Program-made: the position numbers and the translations under genes | Origin: Jacaranda mimosifolia | Taxonomy: Eukaryota > Streptophyta > Magnoliopsida > Lamiales > Bignoniaceae | Direction: 5' to 3' | Length of the DNA: 64,000 nucleotides | NCBI GenBank assembly: GCA_018894105.1 | Contig: CM032123.1 | Location: 25,335,744 to 25,399,743, forward strand | The notes under the pieces: generated by a model | Database searches by the model: none | Told to the model about the DNA's origin: nothing | What the model saw: only the letters and a program-made list of their open reading frames with translations | Shown here: positions 1-12,896 of the stretch, piece by piece | Layout: every line of letters begins with the position of its first letter | Position numbering within the stretch: the first letter of the stretch is position 1

Positions 1-600
1 GAAGAAATTATTACAGTGAAAGATGAACAAATTCATCATTGAAGGAAAAAATTACAGAATTAAAGAGGTTGGCAATCAAAGAGCAGGCTCATGAGGAGAA
101 TGTTGCTGAAGATAAGACTGATGAAGGGGAGCATAATGATAAAGCTGGTGAGTATATATATAAGGCGGAGCATGATTTGGTGGATGATGCAGAAAAAAAA
201 AAAAAAAGGGAATGATTCAGAGAAGAAAAATGCAAAAAAAGCTGTTTAGGGATTGATGATGGTGTTGGTGATGAAGGTCGAGATATTTTTTACGAAGAAA
301 ATCGAACAAAACACTGTCATGATCCTATATCTCCCATCATTCCTTTGATCACAGAACTTTATGCACCCAATCGTGAAGCAAAGTTTGAAGAATCTGAAAG
401 TGAAATGGCAAATGTCATGTTATCGATTGTTACAAATGTGTGAAAACAAGATGATATGAAGCCAAAAAAGAAAGCAATAGATTTTGTGATCCCCAAGCAC
501 CACACCAGCCAAACACGGAAAACAAGTGGCAAAAAGAGGGCATCCTTTTGGAAAAAAAAAAACCAAGAACAAGAACAAAAGAAGGTGTTGAAAACTACTT
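1..600 (+). pseudogene. Ulp1-like MULE gene, middle coiled-coil/acidic exon (copy A)
   Basis: This segment matches 17290-17800 of copy B. It encodes a Lys/Glu/Asp-rich stretch, then a conserved block read as KHCHDPISP followed by a run ending NVMLSIVTNV, then a basic Lys/Arg-rich tail. A poly-A run near 190 and several stops break the frame. In copy B the same exon follows the DUF1985-like exons and precedes the protease exons, so this is the linker of the same gene. No catalytic residues lie here. The product is not functional as read. Confidence 0.6.
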
Positions 601-610
601 AATGTATTGA

Positions 611-1370
611 TATTTTACTATTGATGTTTGTGTCAAATATGTTGATATTTGTACTGCTACTTGAGCTAAATTTATTTGTATTTCATTTTTTGATATATGT
701 ACTCAATTTGTTGGTATTTGTATTTGATCTATTTATACTTCATTAATTGATATTTCGTATTTCACTGATTTATATTTTGTACTTAATGTTATGATGTTTT
801 ATACTACAAAATATCAACCAATGAAGTATTGGTTGATATTTTGTAGTTAATGTGTTGATGTTTTATACTTAATTGATTGATATTTATATTAATGTGCAGA
901 TATTTTATACTTTATTGGTTGATATTTATATTTAAATGTGCAGATATTTAATACTTCATTAGTTGGTATTTGTACTTAAATGTGTTGGTATTTTATACTT
1001 CATTGGTTGGTATTTGTACTTAAATGTGTTGATGTCTTATTCTTCATCATTTGATACTTATACTTAATGTGCTGATCTTTTGTATTTCATTGGTTGGTAT
1101 TTGTACTTAAATGTGCTGATGTTGTATAACTTATTTTATTTGTACTTCAATGTGCTAATGTTTTATACTTCAATTGTTGGTATTTGTACTTAAATGTGCT
1201 GATGTCTTATACTTCAGTAGTTGGTATTTGTACTTAAATGTGTTGATGTTTTATACTTCATTGGTTGGTATTTGTACTTAAATGTGTTGATATTTATACT
1301 TAATGTGCTAATATTTGTACTTCAACAATTGATACTTTGTACTTTATACGCTAATGTTTTGTACTTCATG
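611..1370 (+). repeat. 44-bp tandem array (array 2, copy A)
   Basis: A unit of about 44 bp is repeated roughly 15 times with drift. Each unit has two TACTT cores, one as TTTGTACTTAAATGTG and one as TTTTATACTTCATTGG. It occupies the intron between the coiled-coil exon and the first protease-proximal exon. This is the same intron position and the same unit length as 17810-18530 in copy B. Confidence 0.85.
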
Positions 1371-2410
1371 AGGCAAAAGGCATCAGCTTGATCCAAATAG
1401 GAGATGAATCAAGCACCCCAAAGATTCTAACGCTTGATCATTACAAAGGAATGACTGATTGTAAAGGTTGGGATGATATTCTAGAAAAAGAGCGAGAAGT
1501 CATCGACAACTTTCTCCGTAGAGATAATTTGAGGTAAAAAGAAAATTTGCTTATGATTTTTCTTTTTAATAAATTAATGTCTAAGCTAATAATTAAAACA
1601 TATACTTGTGTAGAGTGACTGTCTGGGAGGGAAGAAAATATGTTCTAGAGGAAAGATACCATTGCGAGCTATTATTTGGGGAGTGCCTTTGTAGCGATGT
1701 ATTGGAGTGCTATATGTCGATATTATATAGCACATCTTTCAGGAAAGAGTGTCACCATGATGTTTAGTTTACGTCCATGATAGCACAGGTATGTGGCAAT
1801 TTCCTAACTTAATTTAGTTCGTGCTATAAGTGAGACTAACCATATTTTTTATACTTCATCGGTTGATATATTATCCTGACTCGAGGGACGCAACATCCAA
1901 GATATAAGAGATGAAGAATTTTTCAAGCTCACATATGGACTTAACTCTTTCACACATAAAGATTTGAAAGAGATCACCTTGGATGTTGTAAATAGGTGTC
2001 GTTACATAATGATACCAGTTAATTATGACCATCATTGGTTCTTGGTTGTCCTCAACACTTCAACTCGTGCTTTCATGCTAATGAATTCAATAATGGCCCC
2101 CCAATACAAACCAGTGGCTAATGCCATTGTAAGTTTGCTTCCTTTCCCATAAATTTCTTCATAAAGTAGGTAGTCAACAACTAATCAATATTTTTGTAGG
2201 CTGCATTCTATTCTCGATACCTAAAACTTTCATTAGGGTGTCGCGTGGGCGAAAGTATGAAAGAGCAAACAGCAACAGGGGTCGGTAGATTGTGGTGTCT
2301 TTGTGTGCCTTTGGGTAGAATGTTTTGCTAGAGACACTAGGGATTTCTGGAGGTATGCTAAAAAATGCTCCATTGATGCGGCTCATGCACATATGACACA
2401 CACATTTTAA
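1371..2410 (+). pseudogene. Ulp1/C48 SUMO-protease-like exons (copy A)
   Basis: Four exon-like blocks are seen: about 1371-1533 (ends REVIDNFLRRDNLR, then GT), 1613-1789 (RVTVWEGRKY... to SMIAQ), 1874-2135 and 2199-2410. The third block carries the Ulp1 histidine in HHWFLVVL, with MNS where the family usually has an Asp. The fourth carries the Gln and nucleophile Cys as QQGSVDCGVFVC. Proteins of this family cleave SUMO or similar tags using a His-Asp-Cys triad with an oxyanion Gln. Here a 1-nt shift separates the start of the last block from the DCG motif, and a stop interrupts HHDV-FTSM. The gene is therefore broken. The likely original role inside a MULE is unknown. Confidence 0.75.
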
Positions 2411-2439
2411 GTCATGAAAATGCGAGGGTTTGAACTTTA

Positions 2440-3790
2440 TTGAAACTATAAGTTAATTTGAAGTATTAAAGTTGTAGCGAGGTTATTCTTTATGTAAGTA
2501 TACTTTTCCATCAAAGTATACATAAGATTATGTTGAAGTACAAATATCAAACAAACGAAGTGCATATGTTGTTATTTTTAAGTATACTTTGTGCGAATGA
2601 TTGATTAAAATGAAACATTGTAGTGAGGTTCAATACAATATGCGGAAAATCAAATATAAATATCGAACAAACAAAATATATATGGTGTTATATTAAAGTA
2701 CACTTTGTGCAAATGATCTATTAAAGTGAAACATTGTAGTAAGGTTTAGTACAATATGCGGGAAATCAAGTACAAATATTGAATAAACAAAGTATGTATG
2801 TTGTTATTATGAAGTATACTTTGTGCGAATAATCAATTAAAGTGAAACATTGTAGTGATGTTCAATACAATATGCGGGAAATGAAGTACAAATATTGAAC
2901 AAACGAAGTACATTTGTTGTTATTTTGAAGTATACTTTGTGCGAATGATCGATTAAAGTGAAAAATTGTAGTAAGGTTTAGTACAATATGCGGAAATTAA
3001 GTACAAATATCGAACAAACGTAATATATATAGTGTTATGTTAAAGTACACTTTGTACAATTAAATAATTAATCTATAATAATTGTAGTGAGGTTCAAGTA
3101 AAATATTTTGAGACTATCAGACCAAGTGAAGTACATATTTGTACGGGTGATAAGATGGATATAATCGTCAAATGCTCATGTGTTTACAACTCCGACTGCA
3201 TAAGTATACTTTACACTACTGCGAATGATAGGCTTAATTCATTGAACACTAGTGGTTATCACTTTAATACTTTAACATTGTTGTATTCATACCATACTAA
3301 ATATTACACATAGTTTTAGAGTTTTGGATGTTATTTACCAAGAAATAAAAGACAAAACATGGAACAAAACTCAAGTTTATCACTATTAGTACAAAAATCA
3401 AGAAATCAAGTACATAATTATCAAAATCAAGAAATCAAGTACATATTTGCCATGATGAAGCACATATGCCCCGAAGTCAAGTATAAATCTCCCTTATTGA
3501 AATACAAAAACATTGATATGTCGGGCAATCTTTACATCCAACTGCTAGTACATTTTCATTAGAAATAAAGTAAATATGTGCCATGATGAAGCACATATGT
3601 CCTGAAATCAAGTATAAATCTCATTTATTGAAGTACAAAACCACTTATATCTCATATAATCTTTACATGCAACTGCTAGTACATTTTCATTGGAAATCAA
3701 GTACATATGTGCCATGATGAAGTACATATGTCCCGAAATCAAGCACTTGCAAAGAGAATATCAGAAACAAAATATATTCACATAATATAT
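2440..3790 (+). repeat. Tandem arrays downstream of the Ulp1 exons (array 3, copy A)
   Basis: From 2440 to about 3110 a unit of roughly 117 bp repeats, marked by TACAATATGCGGGAAAT, GAAGTACAAATAT and GAAGTATACTTTGTGCGAA. From about 3400 to 3760 a second unit of about 128 bp repeats, marked by CATGATGAAGCACATATG and TGCTAGTACATTTTCATT. Both arrays fill the space between the two convergent genes, as at 19620-21290 in copy B, but the unit sequence differs from copy B. Confidence 0.8.
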
Positions 3791-3849
3791 TTGAAAAACA
3801 TAGTGAGAAGTAGTTGTAGATGATAAAGTTCAATTCAACAATCCAAAAT

Positions 3850-5840
3850 AATCCACAAATACAATAAAATTTTAGTACAAATGAACAATCTAAAGTTCTT
3901 CAAAATTCTTCTCCTGCCACACAATTCAGCTAATTTAGCTAGTTTACTGATTCTTTGCAAGTTCAACGATTATGCCATGTCCTACCACACCGTGTACACT
4001 TAATAACACGTTTCTCAATTTGTGATGGAATCATCTGTCTTTCTACGGCCAGACTGAGATCAAAATGAAGTACATTAGTGACACCGCCGTAATCTAGAGA
4101 GAACATATACATATCACAAGTAGGAATAGGGTTTATCACTGCTTGGTATGCTTGTTGATACATATCAAGTCGGTAGTATTGATCGGTAAAGTCATATGGT
4201 GAAAGTTACTTTGACTGGATACAAGCACAAGCATGCTTGTATGGTATTTTATCAATCTACCATGCTCTACACGAACAAACCTTACTATGCAAATCTATAG
4301 CATATGATTTGTCATGCTCAATCACCTCAAAGCTCCAACTGCTAGACATGACAACTTTTAAGGTACGAAAATGCATATAATTGATTGCTAACTTCTGCCC
4401 TTGCTTGGGACATAATTAACCAATCATCTTGTGAGATACTCTCATCGATCATGCATTATAACCACTATTTGCTTGTGTATGTGATCAACCATGGCTACAA
4501 CTAGCATAAATCAGGCCAATTTGACCCAATTATTCTAACATTCTACTTGATTATTGTTTACTACCCCCCATCAATCTCCACTGAATAAGGAATTTGCCCA
4601 ACATTGTGGGTCAGACTGCATAATAAAGCCTCTAGCAAGTGGCATTAACTCCAAGATGTTGTCTATATGTCAAGTATACTCTTACCTTATAGGCGTATAT
4701 GCAACTTTCATAAAAACAAAAGCCTAATGTTTCTTGTTATGTAGGGGATACTTCCTTAATACCTGAATTTAAAATAATAGGATTGTTAATTTACTATATG
4801 TTATGAATTAGAGTTTATTTCATATAATTGTTGGACAAGTAAAGATAAAGTTCTTACTTGTTTCTTTGAGTTATCTACTAAGTGTCTCAAGCAATATGCA
4901 TGGTGGCTATCGAGAAATATCATGGGCATGGTCCTAAAAAGACCTGGATGTCGATCAGATAAGAAAGTAAACCTTAATAAGCTAGGCAGATATTAAGAAT
5001 CTAAGACACTTCTTAGCTTAAAGTAGAACTACGCCCAATTAATATCATTTTCAGAGTCAACAACTGCATATGCTAGTGTGAATAAGTCATCATTAGCATC
5101 CTTACTGACAGTACTGAGTAAGCTTCCTTTATATTTATTTTTAATATGGGTACCATCTAAGAATATCAACAGCTTGTATCCCTTGAGAAAGCTAATAAAG
5201 AGGCACTTAAACATATAAATAGCCGACGAAATTTCCTACTAATTAGGTCAATCTCACAGTCTACAATACTTCCAAGGTTTGTCCTATTCACAACATCATA
5301 GTACCACCTTAATTTATCATAAGATGACTTCTCAGTTCCATGCATGTCATGCATAACTAATTCCTTACCCATCCATGCTTTATGGTATCTAAGTTCCACA
5401 CCATATTCTCTATGAATATCTTTCAATATGGTATAGGGCCAATACCATAGCTCTAATCTCAATTTATCCTTCACTATGTTAGCAACCCAAGCGAAATTGA
5501 CTTTAGAATGTCCCCTTATCTTAAGATTAGCCTCACCACATGTGTGCTCTAGATTGCATTTTCGAATGCCAAATAATTTATTAGCCTCGTGCCTTAATGC
5601 ATAGATTCTCCATTTGCAATTTTCATTATAGCAAAGGGCTATATTTTTTTGTGGTCATTTTTCTTATATTGAAATGACTGCATAATAGCCACCGCATAAT
5701 TCTGAACTCCTTAGCATCCTTGAATGTCTGACCCTCTCAATATATGCAATGCCTCCATGCATCAATTGAGTTGCTAAAGCCAATTCATTTTGGTGATGTA
5801 TTGGTTGAACTAATTTCCTCCTCTAATGCATCCCTTGGAG
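3850..5840 (-). pseudogene. MURA-type MULE transposase, core and SWIM exons (copy A)
   Basis: Read on the - strand, the N-terminal DNA-binding part lies about 5840-5480. The catalytic core lies about 5474-5029 and contains FLDGTHIKNKYKGSLLS (first catalytic Asp in the LDG.H motif), then DANDDLFTLAYAVVDSEN. The second-Asp region (near 4970, read as SDRHPG) follows, and a C-terminal part with MYQQAYQAVINPIPT ends near 3963. The CCHC/SWIM-like Cys-His segment is near 4210-4300. MULE transposases cut and join element ends with a DDE site. Multiple frame changes and stops show it is dead. It is about 85-90% alike to copy B by eye. Confidence 0.8.
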
Positions 5841-5869
5841 TTGACCAATGCAATAAATTTTTTGTTAAA

Positions 5870-7860
5870 TGGAGTATAAATGTAGAATAATCAAAGAAAA
5901 ATAATTCAGCATCATTGTACAATTTCAAATAAACAAAGTATAATTGCAGAACAATTCAAGTATAAAACACTAGCAATGCAGTACGATTTTGGATAATCAA
6001 TTAGAGGAACACTTGAAATATAAAACTTCAATAATGCAGTATAATTTTAGTAAAATGAAGTAAAAATGTCAAATACTTGAAGAATATTAATTCACCATGG
6101 TAGTACAATTTCAAATAAATGAGGTATAATTGCAAAAAAATTCAAGTGTAAAACACTAACAAATGCAATACAAATTTGGATAATCAATCATTTGGAGTAT
6201 AAAACTTCAATAACATAGTACAATTTTAGGTAAATGAAGTATAAATATAGAATAGTTGAAGAAAAATCATTCAGATCATAGTAAAATATCAGATAAATCA
6301 AGTACAATTTCATATAAAAGAAGTATAATTACAGAACACTTCAAGTATAAAACACTAACAATTGCAGTACAATTTTGGATAATTAATAAGTAGAACACTT
6401 GAAGTATAAAACTTCAACAATGCAATACAATTTTAGGTAAAATGAAGTATAAATGTAGAATACTGAAGATCAGTAATTCAGCATCGTAGTACAAATTCAA
6501 ATAAATGAAGTACAATTCTAGAACACTTCAAGTATAAAACACTAGTAATGCAGTACAATGTTGGATAATTAATTAGTAGAACAATTGAAGTATAAAACTT
6601 CAACAATAGAGTACAATTTTAGGTAAAATGAAGTATAAATGTAGAATAGTCAAAGAAAAATAATTCAGCATCATAGTACAATTTTAGATAAATGAAGTAC
6701 AATTACAGAACACTTCAAGTATAAATGAAGTACAATTACAGAACACTTCAAGTATAAAACATTAGCAATTGCAGTACAATTTTGGATAATTAATTAGTAG
6801 AACACTTGAAGTATAAAACTTCAATAATGCAGTACAATTTTAGGTAAAATAAAGTATAAATGTAGAATACTAAAGATCAGTAATTCAGCATCATAGTACA
6901 AATTCAAATAAATAAAGTATAACTCCAGAACACTTCAAATATAAACCACTAACAATACAATACAATGTTGGATAATCAATTAGTAGAACAGTTGAAATAT
7001 AAAACTTCAATAATATTTTAGGCAAAATGAAGTATAAATGTAGAATAGTCTAGAAAACAAATAATTCAGCATCGTAGTATAATTTCAGATAAATGAAGTA
7101 CAATTGCAGAACACTTCAAGTATAAAATGCTAGCAATTGCAGTACAATTTTGGATAATCAATTAGTAGAATAGTTGAAGTATAAAACTTCAATAATACAT
7201 AACAATTTTAGATAAAATGAAGTATAAATGTAGAATAGTTGAAGAAAAATAATTCAGCATCATAGTACAATTTCAAATAAATAAAGTACAATTGCAGAAC
7301 ACTTCAAGTATAAAACATTAGCAATGCAGTATAATTTTGGATAATCAATTAGTAGAACAGTTGAAATATAAAACTTGAATAATAGAGTACAATTTTAGGC
7401 AAAATGAAGTATAAATATAGAATAGTCGAAAAAAAATAATTCATCATCGTAGTACAATTTCAAAAAAATGAAGTACAATTTTAGATGAATGAAGTACAAT
7501 TGCAGAACACTTCAAGTATGAAACACTGGCAATTGCAATATAATTTTGAATAATCAATTAGTAGAACACTTGAAGTATAAAACTTCAATAATGCAGTAGA
7601 ATTTTAGGTAAAATGAAGTATAAATGTAGACTAGTTGAAAAAAAATAATTCAGCATCGCAATACAATTTCAAATAAACGAAATACAACTATACAACATTT
7701 CAAGTATAAAACACTAGCAATGTAGTACAATTTTAATTGCAATGAAATATAATGTAGAACGCTCCAAGTATAGAAAGAGTTTCAAATAAACAAAGTACAA
7801 TTGAAGAACACTTCAAGTATAGAACTTTACAAAATGCAATACAGTTTAGGTACTATAGAA
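5870..7860 (-). repeat. About 190-bp tandem array in the transposase intron (array 4, copy A)
   Basis: The phrase TTCAGCATCGTAGTACAA recurs near 6480, 6668, 6890, 7070, 7258, 7446 and 7652, giving a period near 190 bp. Within each unit a GAAGTATAAA or AGTACAATTTT core occurs every 20-40 bp. The array fills the intron between the N-terminal exon (7864-8091) and the rest of the transposase. The same intron in copy B holds a longer array with a 416-423-bp higher-order unit. Confidence 0.85.
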
Positions 7861-7863
7861 GTA

Positions 7864-8091
7864 TTACCTTAAAACATCACTTCTCTTCTTTCCACTGCGA
7901 CTTGATTCATCCTTTCGGTTTATCATAATGTAAATAATGTTCATCTTCAATGTCAAATGCAATAAGACCATATTCAGAACATCATCGTCATTGGTCAAAC
8001 TCATGTTCAATCTTTGATGTGGAGCTATGTATTGCAAAGTGAAGAGCTCGAGGTTGATTTCACTCCATTTTCTTATGAGATTAAGGTACAT
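7864..8091 (-). pseudogene. MULE transposase N-terminal exon (copy A)
   Basis: A 75-codon frame reads NLIRKWSEINLELFTLQY, then a Leu/Met/Asp-rich stretch, ending KRSDVLR followed by a GT donor. It matches the 28014-28313 exon of copy B closely (same WSEIN, ALYQY-like and KDESS features). N-terminal exons like this are usual in plant MURA-like proteins. Its start is damaged compared with copy B (part of the sequence before NLIRKW is missing). Confidence 0.65.
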
Positions 8092-8394
8092 GTGTTCTTA
8101 ATTGACATTATAGGGAGCTAGTCTTTATAGCGGCAACTCCCTAAGACTTGAGTTAACACTCCACCTTCACTACTGGTTGACATTTTTGGAAAACTACAAG
8201 ATGGAGAGAAGAAGAAAATGCAGTAGTCATGCTGGTGGTCATTGGCTCTATTGATGTTCTCATTCCCGCCGATGAGCTTGGTTTCCTTCAGTAATTTTTC
8301 TTTCTATTTCTATTAATGAAAGATTGTGCAAGGGTTTAGTGTTTGGGAATGGAGATAATGAGTGTTTGATTGTGTGGATAGTGAAGAAGTAAAA

Positions 8395-8559
8395 AAAAAA
8401 AAGTGAAAAATATTATACTTAAGGGTATTTTTGCCAAATCAAGTATGGAAAGGGAGTAATATCTAAAATTTTAACAAAACTAGGGAGCTCATTCTATAAC
8501 AAATCAAGTGGCGACTGAATATGATTTGGAAAGTACTTTTGATAATTTATAATAAGTGC
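8395..8559. repeat. Right terminal region of MULE copy A
   Basis: It aligns with 28590-28746 of copy B: AAGGGTATTTTTGCCAAATC, then GGGAGTAATATCTAAAATTT, then AAAACTAGGGAGCTCATTCT, then ACAAATCAAGTGGCGACT. The matching left terminus of copy A is outside the window, so the target duplication of this copy cannot be checked. Confidence 0.7.
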
Positions 8560-9110
8560 CCCTAAATATTATATAGTATTTGATTTATATAAATATGTTA
8601 TAAATTTTATAAATATGAAATTATTTAGTTTTGATAATTATATAAATATATATATATATGTATGTATGTACATATGTATAAATAATTGTATAAATATTAA
8701 ATAATGTTTAATTTATATAAAAATGTTATGTATTTTATAAATATGAAATTATTTACTTTTGATAATTTTATATATATGTATGTATATATAATTGTATAAA
8801 TATTAATAGGATTTAATTTATACAAGTATGTTATATATTTCACAAATATAAAATTATTTAATTTTAGATTAAACAAAAGAAAAATAAATATATATATAAG
8901 TATATATTATATATATGTATATAGATATGTTATAAATAATTTTTATACTTATACGTATTTATATAATTTTCATATGTATATATTTTATAAATATTAATTA
9001 GTATTTAATTTATATAAATATGTTATGTATTTTATAAATATAAAATCATTCAATTTAGATTAAATAAAAGGAAAAGAAAAACATAAGGATATAAAACAAT
9101 TTTATATATA
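8560..9110. repeat. AT-rich imperfect tandem repeats
   Basis: Four imperfect copies of a unit built on ATTTAATTTATATAAATATG followed by TTATGTATTTTATAAATAT and AAATTATTTA are seen. They start near 8580, 8705, 8810 and 9005. They are separated by (TA)n runs. No coding potential was seen. Confidence 0.6.
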
Positions 9111-9464
9111 TGAGGGTATTTTCGTCTATGCAATGTAAAATTCAACTCAAATAGACGGAAGAAGATAGTTAGCCACAATTTAAAAATATAAGGCGGCATT
9201 TCAATAATTTTTAATCACAGGGAAGTAAACCACCCATTTCACATTTCACAAGGAATTAAAAGATTTTAGCCCACAAAAAATGGCATACCTTCAAAACATT
9301 GTCCACACAATACTTAGATTTGTTCTTCATTTTATTGGACAATCCACTCAAAGAGCTTGTCCCTTCAATTAGTCATGCAAACAAAGGCTTAAGAGTTCCT
9401 TTCAAAATGAAATAAGATTATAAATGACATGCCCTATTTTACCGGTCTTTGAAAATATGAGCTT
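9111..9464. other. Unassigned intergenic stretch
   Basis: Non-coding, moderately AT-rich sequence lies between the AT-rich repeats and the CACTA left end. Nothing recognisable was found in it. Confidence 0.5.
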
Positions 9465-9835
9465 CACTACTAAAAAAACTGTTTTTTGCGATGGAAAAAA
9501 TTTGTTGTAAATTGCAATAGATTTTGTGATGGAAAATCCGTCATAAAAAAATCCATCGCATAATGATAATCTTTGAACAAGTTAGGTTTGGTCTTTTGTG
9601 ACGGAAAAAATTTGTCGAAAAAAATAAAAAAATAAAAAAAATTGCAACGGAAAATTCTACCGCAAATGAGAAGATTAGCGATGGATTTTGAATCCGTCGC
9701 TATTATTTTCAATATTAAAAAATAATCAGAAAAAAATTTTGATGGAAAAAATTCGTTACAAAATCTAAGTTTTGCTATGGATTTTTCCATTGCAAAACAA
9801 AAAGAAGGAAAAAAAAACGTTTTTTGATCAATAAT
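9465..9835. repeat. CACTA left terminal and subterminal repeats
   Basis: Degenerate motifs such as TTGCGATGGAAAAAATT, TTTGTGACGGAAAAAATT, ATTGCAACGGAAAATT and TAGCGATGGATTTTGAATCC occur on both strands. Subterminal motifs of this kind bind the CACTA transposase in known elements. That role here is an inference. Confidence 0.75.
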
Positions 9836-9852
9836 GTTATACTTTTAATTAA

Positions 9853-12800
9853 TGTAACGCCCCGTCTCGGAATAGCCCTTAGCTGAGGCACCACTCAATT
9901 CAATCTTAAATTGAACTCATAATACAATCAATAGGCCCATAACCAAATTTCTCAAAACCCATCAGAGATAGCGGCAAACTTCAACATAAACAAACTTCAA
10001 CAAAACACTAAGTATGTACCATCGGAGGTCCCATAACTTCCATTGTAACATACATACTATAGACATTAGATTCAAACCTGACATATCACAATATCTTTAA
10101 GTCGAACTTAACATACAAGTAAACCCATGTATGTACATAAAGCACCTGTTTTATTACAAATCATAATTTTCTCCAGTTCAAGCCAGAAGTCCGCATCCAT
10201 CACTTAACCTTGTCTGAGAAAATCAAAGTGCTGCAGGGAGTAAGTCCAAAGGCTTAGTGAGGGATAAACTTAAGAACAATAGGGATCTGTCGAGGAAGAA
10301 ACAACCCAACAGATAAATTAACATTCAATACAGGTACATATCAAGAAACAGGCAATTACAAGTTCGGTAAACAAGCAAGAACAGATTCAGGACTTCAAGT
10401 AGGTACTAGCTCAGGGTTGTGGCTATCGGCTCGAATAGCCCGAGATCGTCTCAACCAGATCTATTTAGGAGGAATGGTCCGTCTCAACCGAATTAATTCA
10501 AGAGGAAATACAGATGGCTTATTCGGCCTGGACAACAACCCAATATAAACCAAGAAACTTTCACAACCTTGTTGCTCCATGAGCGGAATACAAACAATCA
10601 GAATGCAGTCAAAATACGAAACAGAACATGCCTATCAGATTTTCCTCATATCACGAGTTTTGGGCTTACAGCGTGTCCCACGCACCTAGTAGGGATTAAC
10701 ATCCCAGGGCTTACTGCTTATCCTATGCACACAGTAGGGATTAATGTTCCATTACTTAAAATGAGTTTAGGGCTTATGTCTTATCCTACGCATCTCACTG
10801 GGATTAACGTCCCGGTACTTGCGGCTTATCCCATGCACAAGTAGGGATTAACGTTTCGTTACTTAAACACAAGTTCAGGGCTTACAACTTATCCCACATA
10901 CCTCGCTGGGATTAACGTTCGGTACTTGCGGCTTATCCCATGCACACAACAGGGATTAGCGTCTCATTTCTTATTCCCAATAACAATTACAAGCTATCAA
11001 CATTGGACGGTAACCAACAATAGAGCAGTAACAGATAGCGAAGTGAGAACAGGTAACAAACAAGTCAATCGAATAACAGGACAGTCAGATAACAGAACAG
11101 ACAGATAATAGACAGATAGATAACAGATCGAACAGATAACAGACGAGATGTTCTAGGAGCCAAAACGAACAAGAACAAGTCATAACAGAGCACGATCATT
11201 AAATAACCCTCACAGGGGTCCATGTGTTAATTAACAAATAACAAACAAACTCATAAGCTGGAACAATCCGATAACATGAACAAGTACTAAGCAAGTATGA
11301 TTTCAACAATCAAGAACAAGTACAGAACACAATCAAGTTGGACCCTCACAGGGGTCATTCCACAATAATACATAGGTATAATCAAGGCCAAAATGGCAGA
11401 CCCTCACCTCCGTTGTCTCAGAATTGCAATCCACAATATGCACTCTACTGGTCCATGGGACCCGCTCCTTCGTCACCTAACCAAAGGAATAAATCCACAA
11501 TCAAAATCTTTATTTGACCTTAACAACCTCCAATAATTACAATATTACCATTAACAGCCTAAAATCGATAGTTGTTCGCTAACATGGCAGTTTTAGGGTT
11601 TGATCGATACTATTATTACGGTATGACTAAATATGTCGTTATACGGGAATATTTATTGGGTTTATATCAGTACTAATAAAAAGGCATGATCAAGTCCTTA
11701 TTTATAATTAACCTCATATCATTATCCCGAATCAAAATAACGGCCCACTTACCTTAATAATCCCAACTTTATCCTTAGGTTGGACCTTAGGTTCCAAATT
11801 CACAAAATTAGGGTTTTCTCACTTAATAAACTCAATAAATCCCAAATTTAACATATATCAATACAGATCCGAGTCCAAAAATCCAAACAATATCCATGCA
11901 TATAATATTTTCACTGCTAGATACACTTTAAAATCATTTCATCCAAAAATACAATAACTTTAAACGAATCAAAATGATACAAGAAACCTTAAACCCAATA
12001 CTGATAATTACCCAATATTTGCTTAACCTGACCTCAAATTCACAAACCAAGGGCATCATCACGATCACCGCGATGAGGTGAAGAAACTGCCTCGGAACCT
12101 CTGCCATCTACCGTCGCCGAAAAACACCAAAATCACCACCAAAATGTGCCTTTCAGTTCAACTAAGCAAACTCCCAAGTTAATTTCACCAATTGCCGCCG
12201 AATTGAAGCCCAATTTTAGCCTCAACTGTCCAGCACCACCACTCGCCGCCGTGTGGTTTTCTTCTAATTCCATCACCGCAGATGGTCCGTTTTGGAAGTT
12301 GAACCCACGGTTGTGATCCTTGAGTTGAGGGCTTCAAAACTCATACCTGGGTCGCATCAAACCGTCGGTGGAACGCCACACCCAAGAAGCTCGTCGTCGC
12401 ACGCTTTTGATGTTCACATTTTCCGATGGCTCGCCAGAGAAAGTGTGTGCATGTGGTATGGATAAGCTCCAGGGAGTGAGGTGGTCATAGTGGTTTTGGG
12501 TTTTAGGGTGTCACCGGTGAGAGGGTGAGGGGTGCCCGGTGAAGATGGTGGAGAAAATGGGTTGGAATTGCAATTTCCTTATTTTTATAATATGATATTT
12601 TCCTTAATTACAAACTAACCCCAAAACTTTGGCCAGCCCTCAATTAAACCCAAGAAAATATAATGCATGACATTAACCCCCTTTGACCCAAAATAATTAC
12701 CATGCAACCCCACAAGTTTCCAAGTTTGGTCCAATTAGGTTATCTTAAATTACTAATTGACCCCAAAATTTTCTAATTTCCTTGCAATTGAGTCCTTTTC

Positions 12801-12891
12801 ATATTATTTTCGAGCCCTAAAATCCGACCAATCAAAATCTTGATTTTTTAAATTTTTATTTTTCAAAATACCAAATTTTAGGGGTGTTACA
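9853..12891 (-). mobile_element. Solo LTR of a large LTR retrotransposon (probably Ty3/gypsy)
   Basis: It starts TGTAACGCCCCG and ends GGGGTGTTACA, so it is bounded by TG...CA with short inverted ends. It is flanked by a perfect 5-bp duplication ATTAA (9848-9852 and 12892-12896). No second copy of the terminus is seen inside the interval and no gag or pol reading frame was recognised, so it is read as a solo LTR of 3039 bp. Read on the - strand it begins TGTAACACCCCTAAAATTTG, a start typical of long gypsy LTRs of the Tekay/Del type in plants. That family name is an inference. It is inserted in the CACTA element, not in the MULE. Confidence 0.75.
10655..10970 (+). repeat. Tandem repeats inside the solo LTR
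   Basis: The unit GGCTTA..GCTTATCCCA...CAC...AGGGATTAACGTCCC recurs every 50-60 bp, in pairs of about 110-115 bp. Six copies can be followed. It creates a pseudo-periodic reading frame with no sign of a real protein. Two further copies of CCCTCACAGGGGTC occur near 11208 and 11342. Confidence 0.7.
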
Positions 12892-12896
12892 ATTAA

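Larger units (their letters stand above)
1..8559 (+). mobile_element. MULE copy A (Kaonashi/CUMULE type), left-truncated by the window
   Basis: This is the right-hand part of a Mutator-like element. It has the same gene order as copy B (13963-28746): Ulp1-like exons on +, then transposase exons on -, separated by tandem arrays. Position 1 corresponds to about 17290 of copy B. The right end near 8559 is set by alignment with the right terminus of copy B. Both ends read, on the - strand, as a stretch with AGTCCCC or AGTCGCC followed by ACTTGATTTG and a block ACTCCCT. All coding exons are damaged by stops or frameshifts. MULEs carrying a Ulp1/C48 domain are known from Arabidopsis (Kaonashi) and melon (CUMULE). 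The assignment to that group rests on domain content and is an inference. Confidence 0.8.

Noticed and set aside
10569..10844. 91-codon frame with LTAYPMHTVGIN repeats
   Set aside because: It is produced by the tandem block inside the solo LTR and has no independent support.
9853..12891. Full-length LTR retrotransposon or LARD
   Set aside because: The terminus is not repeated inside the interval and no gag or pol frame was seen, so a solo LTR fits better.
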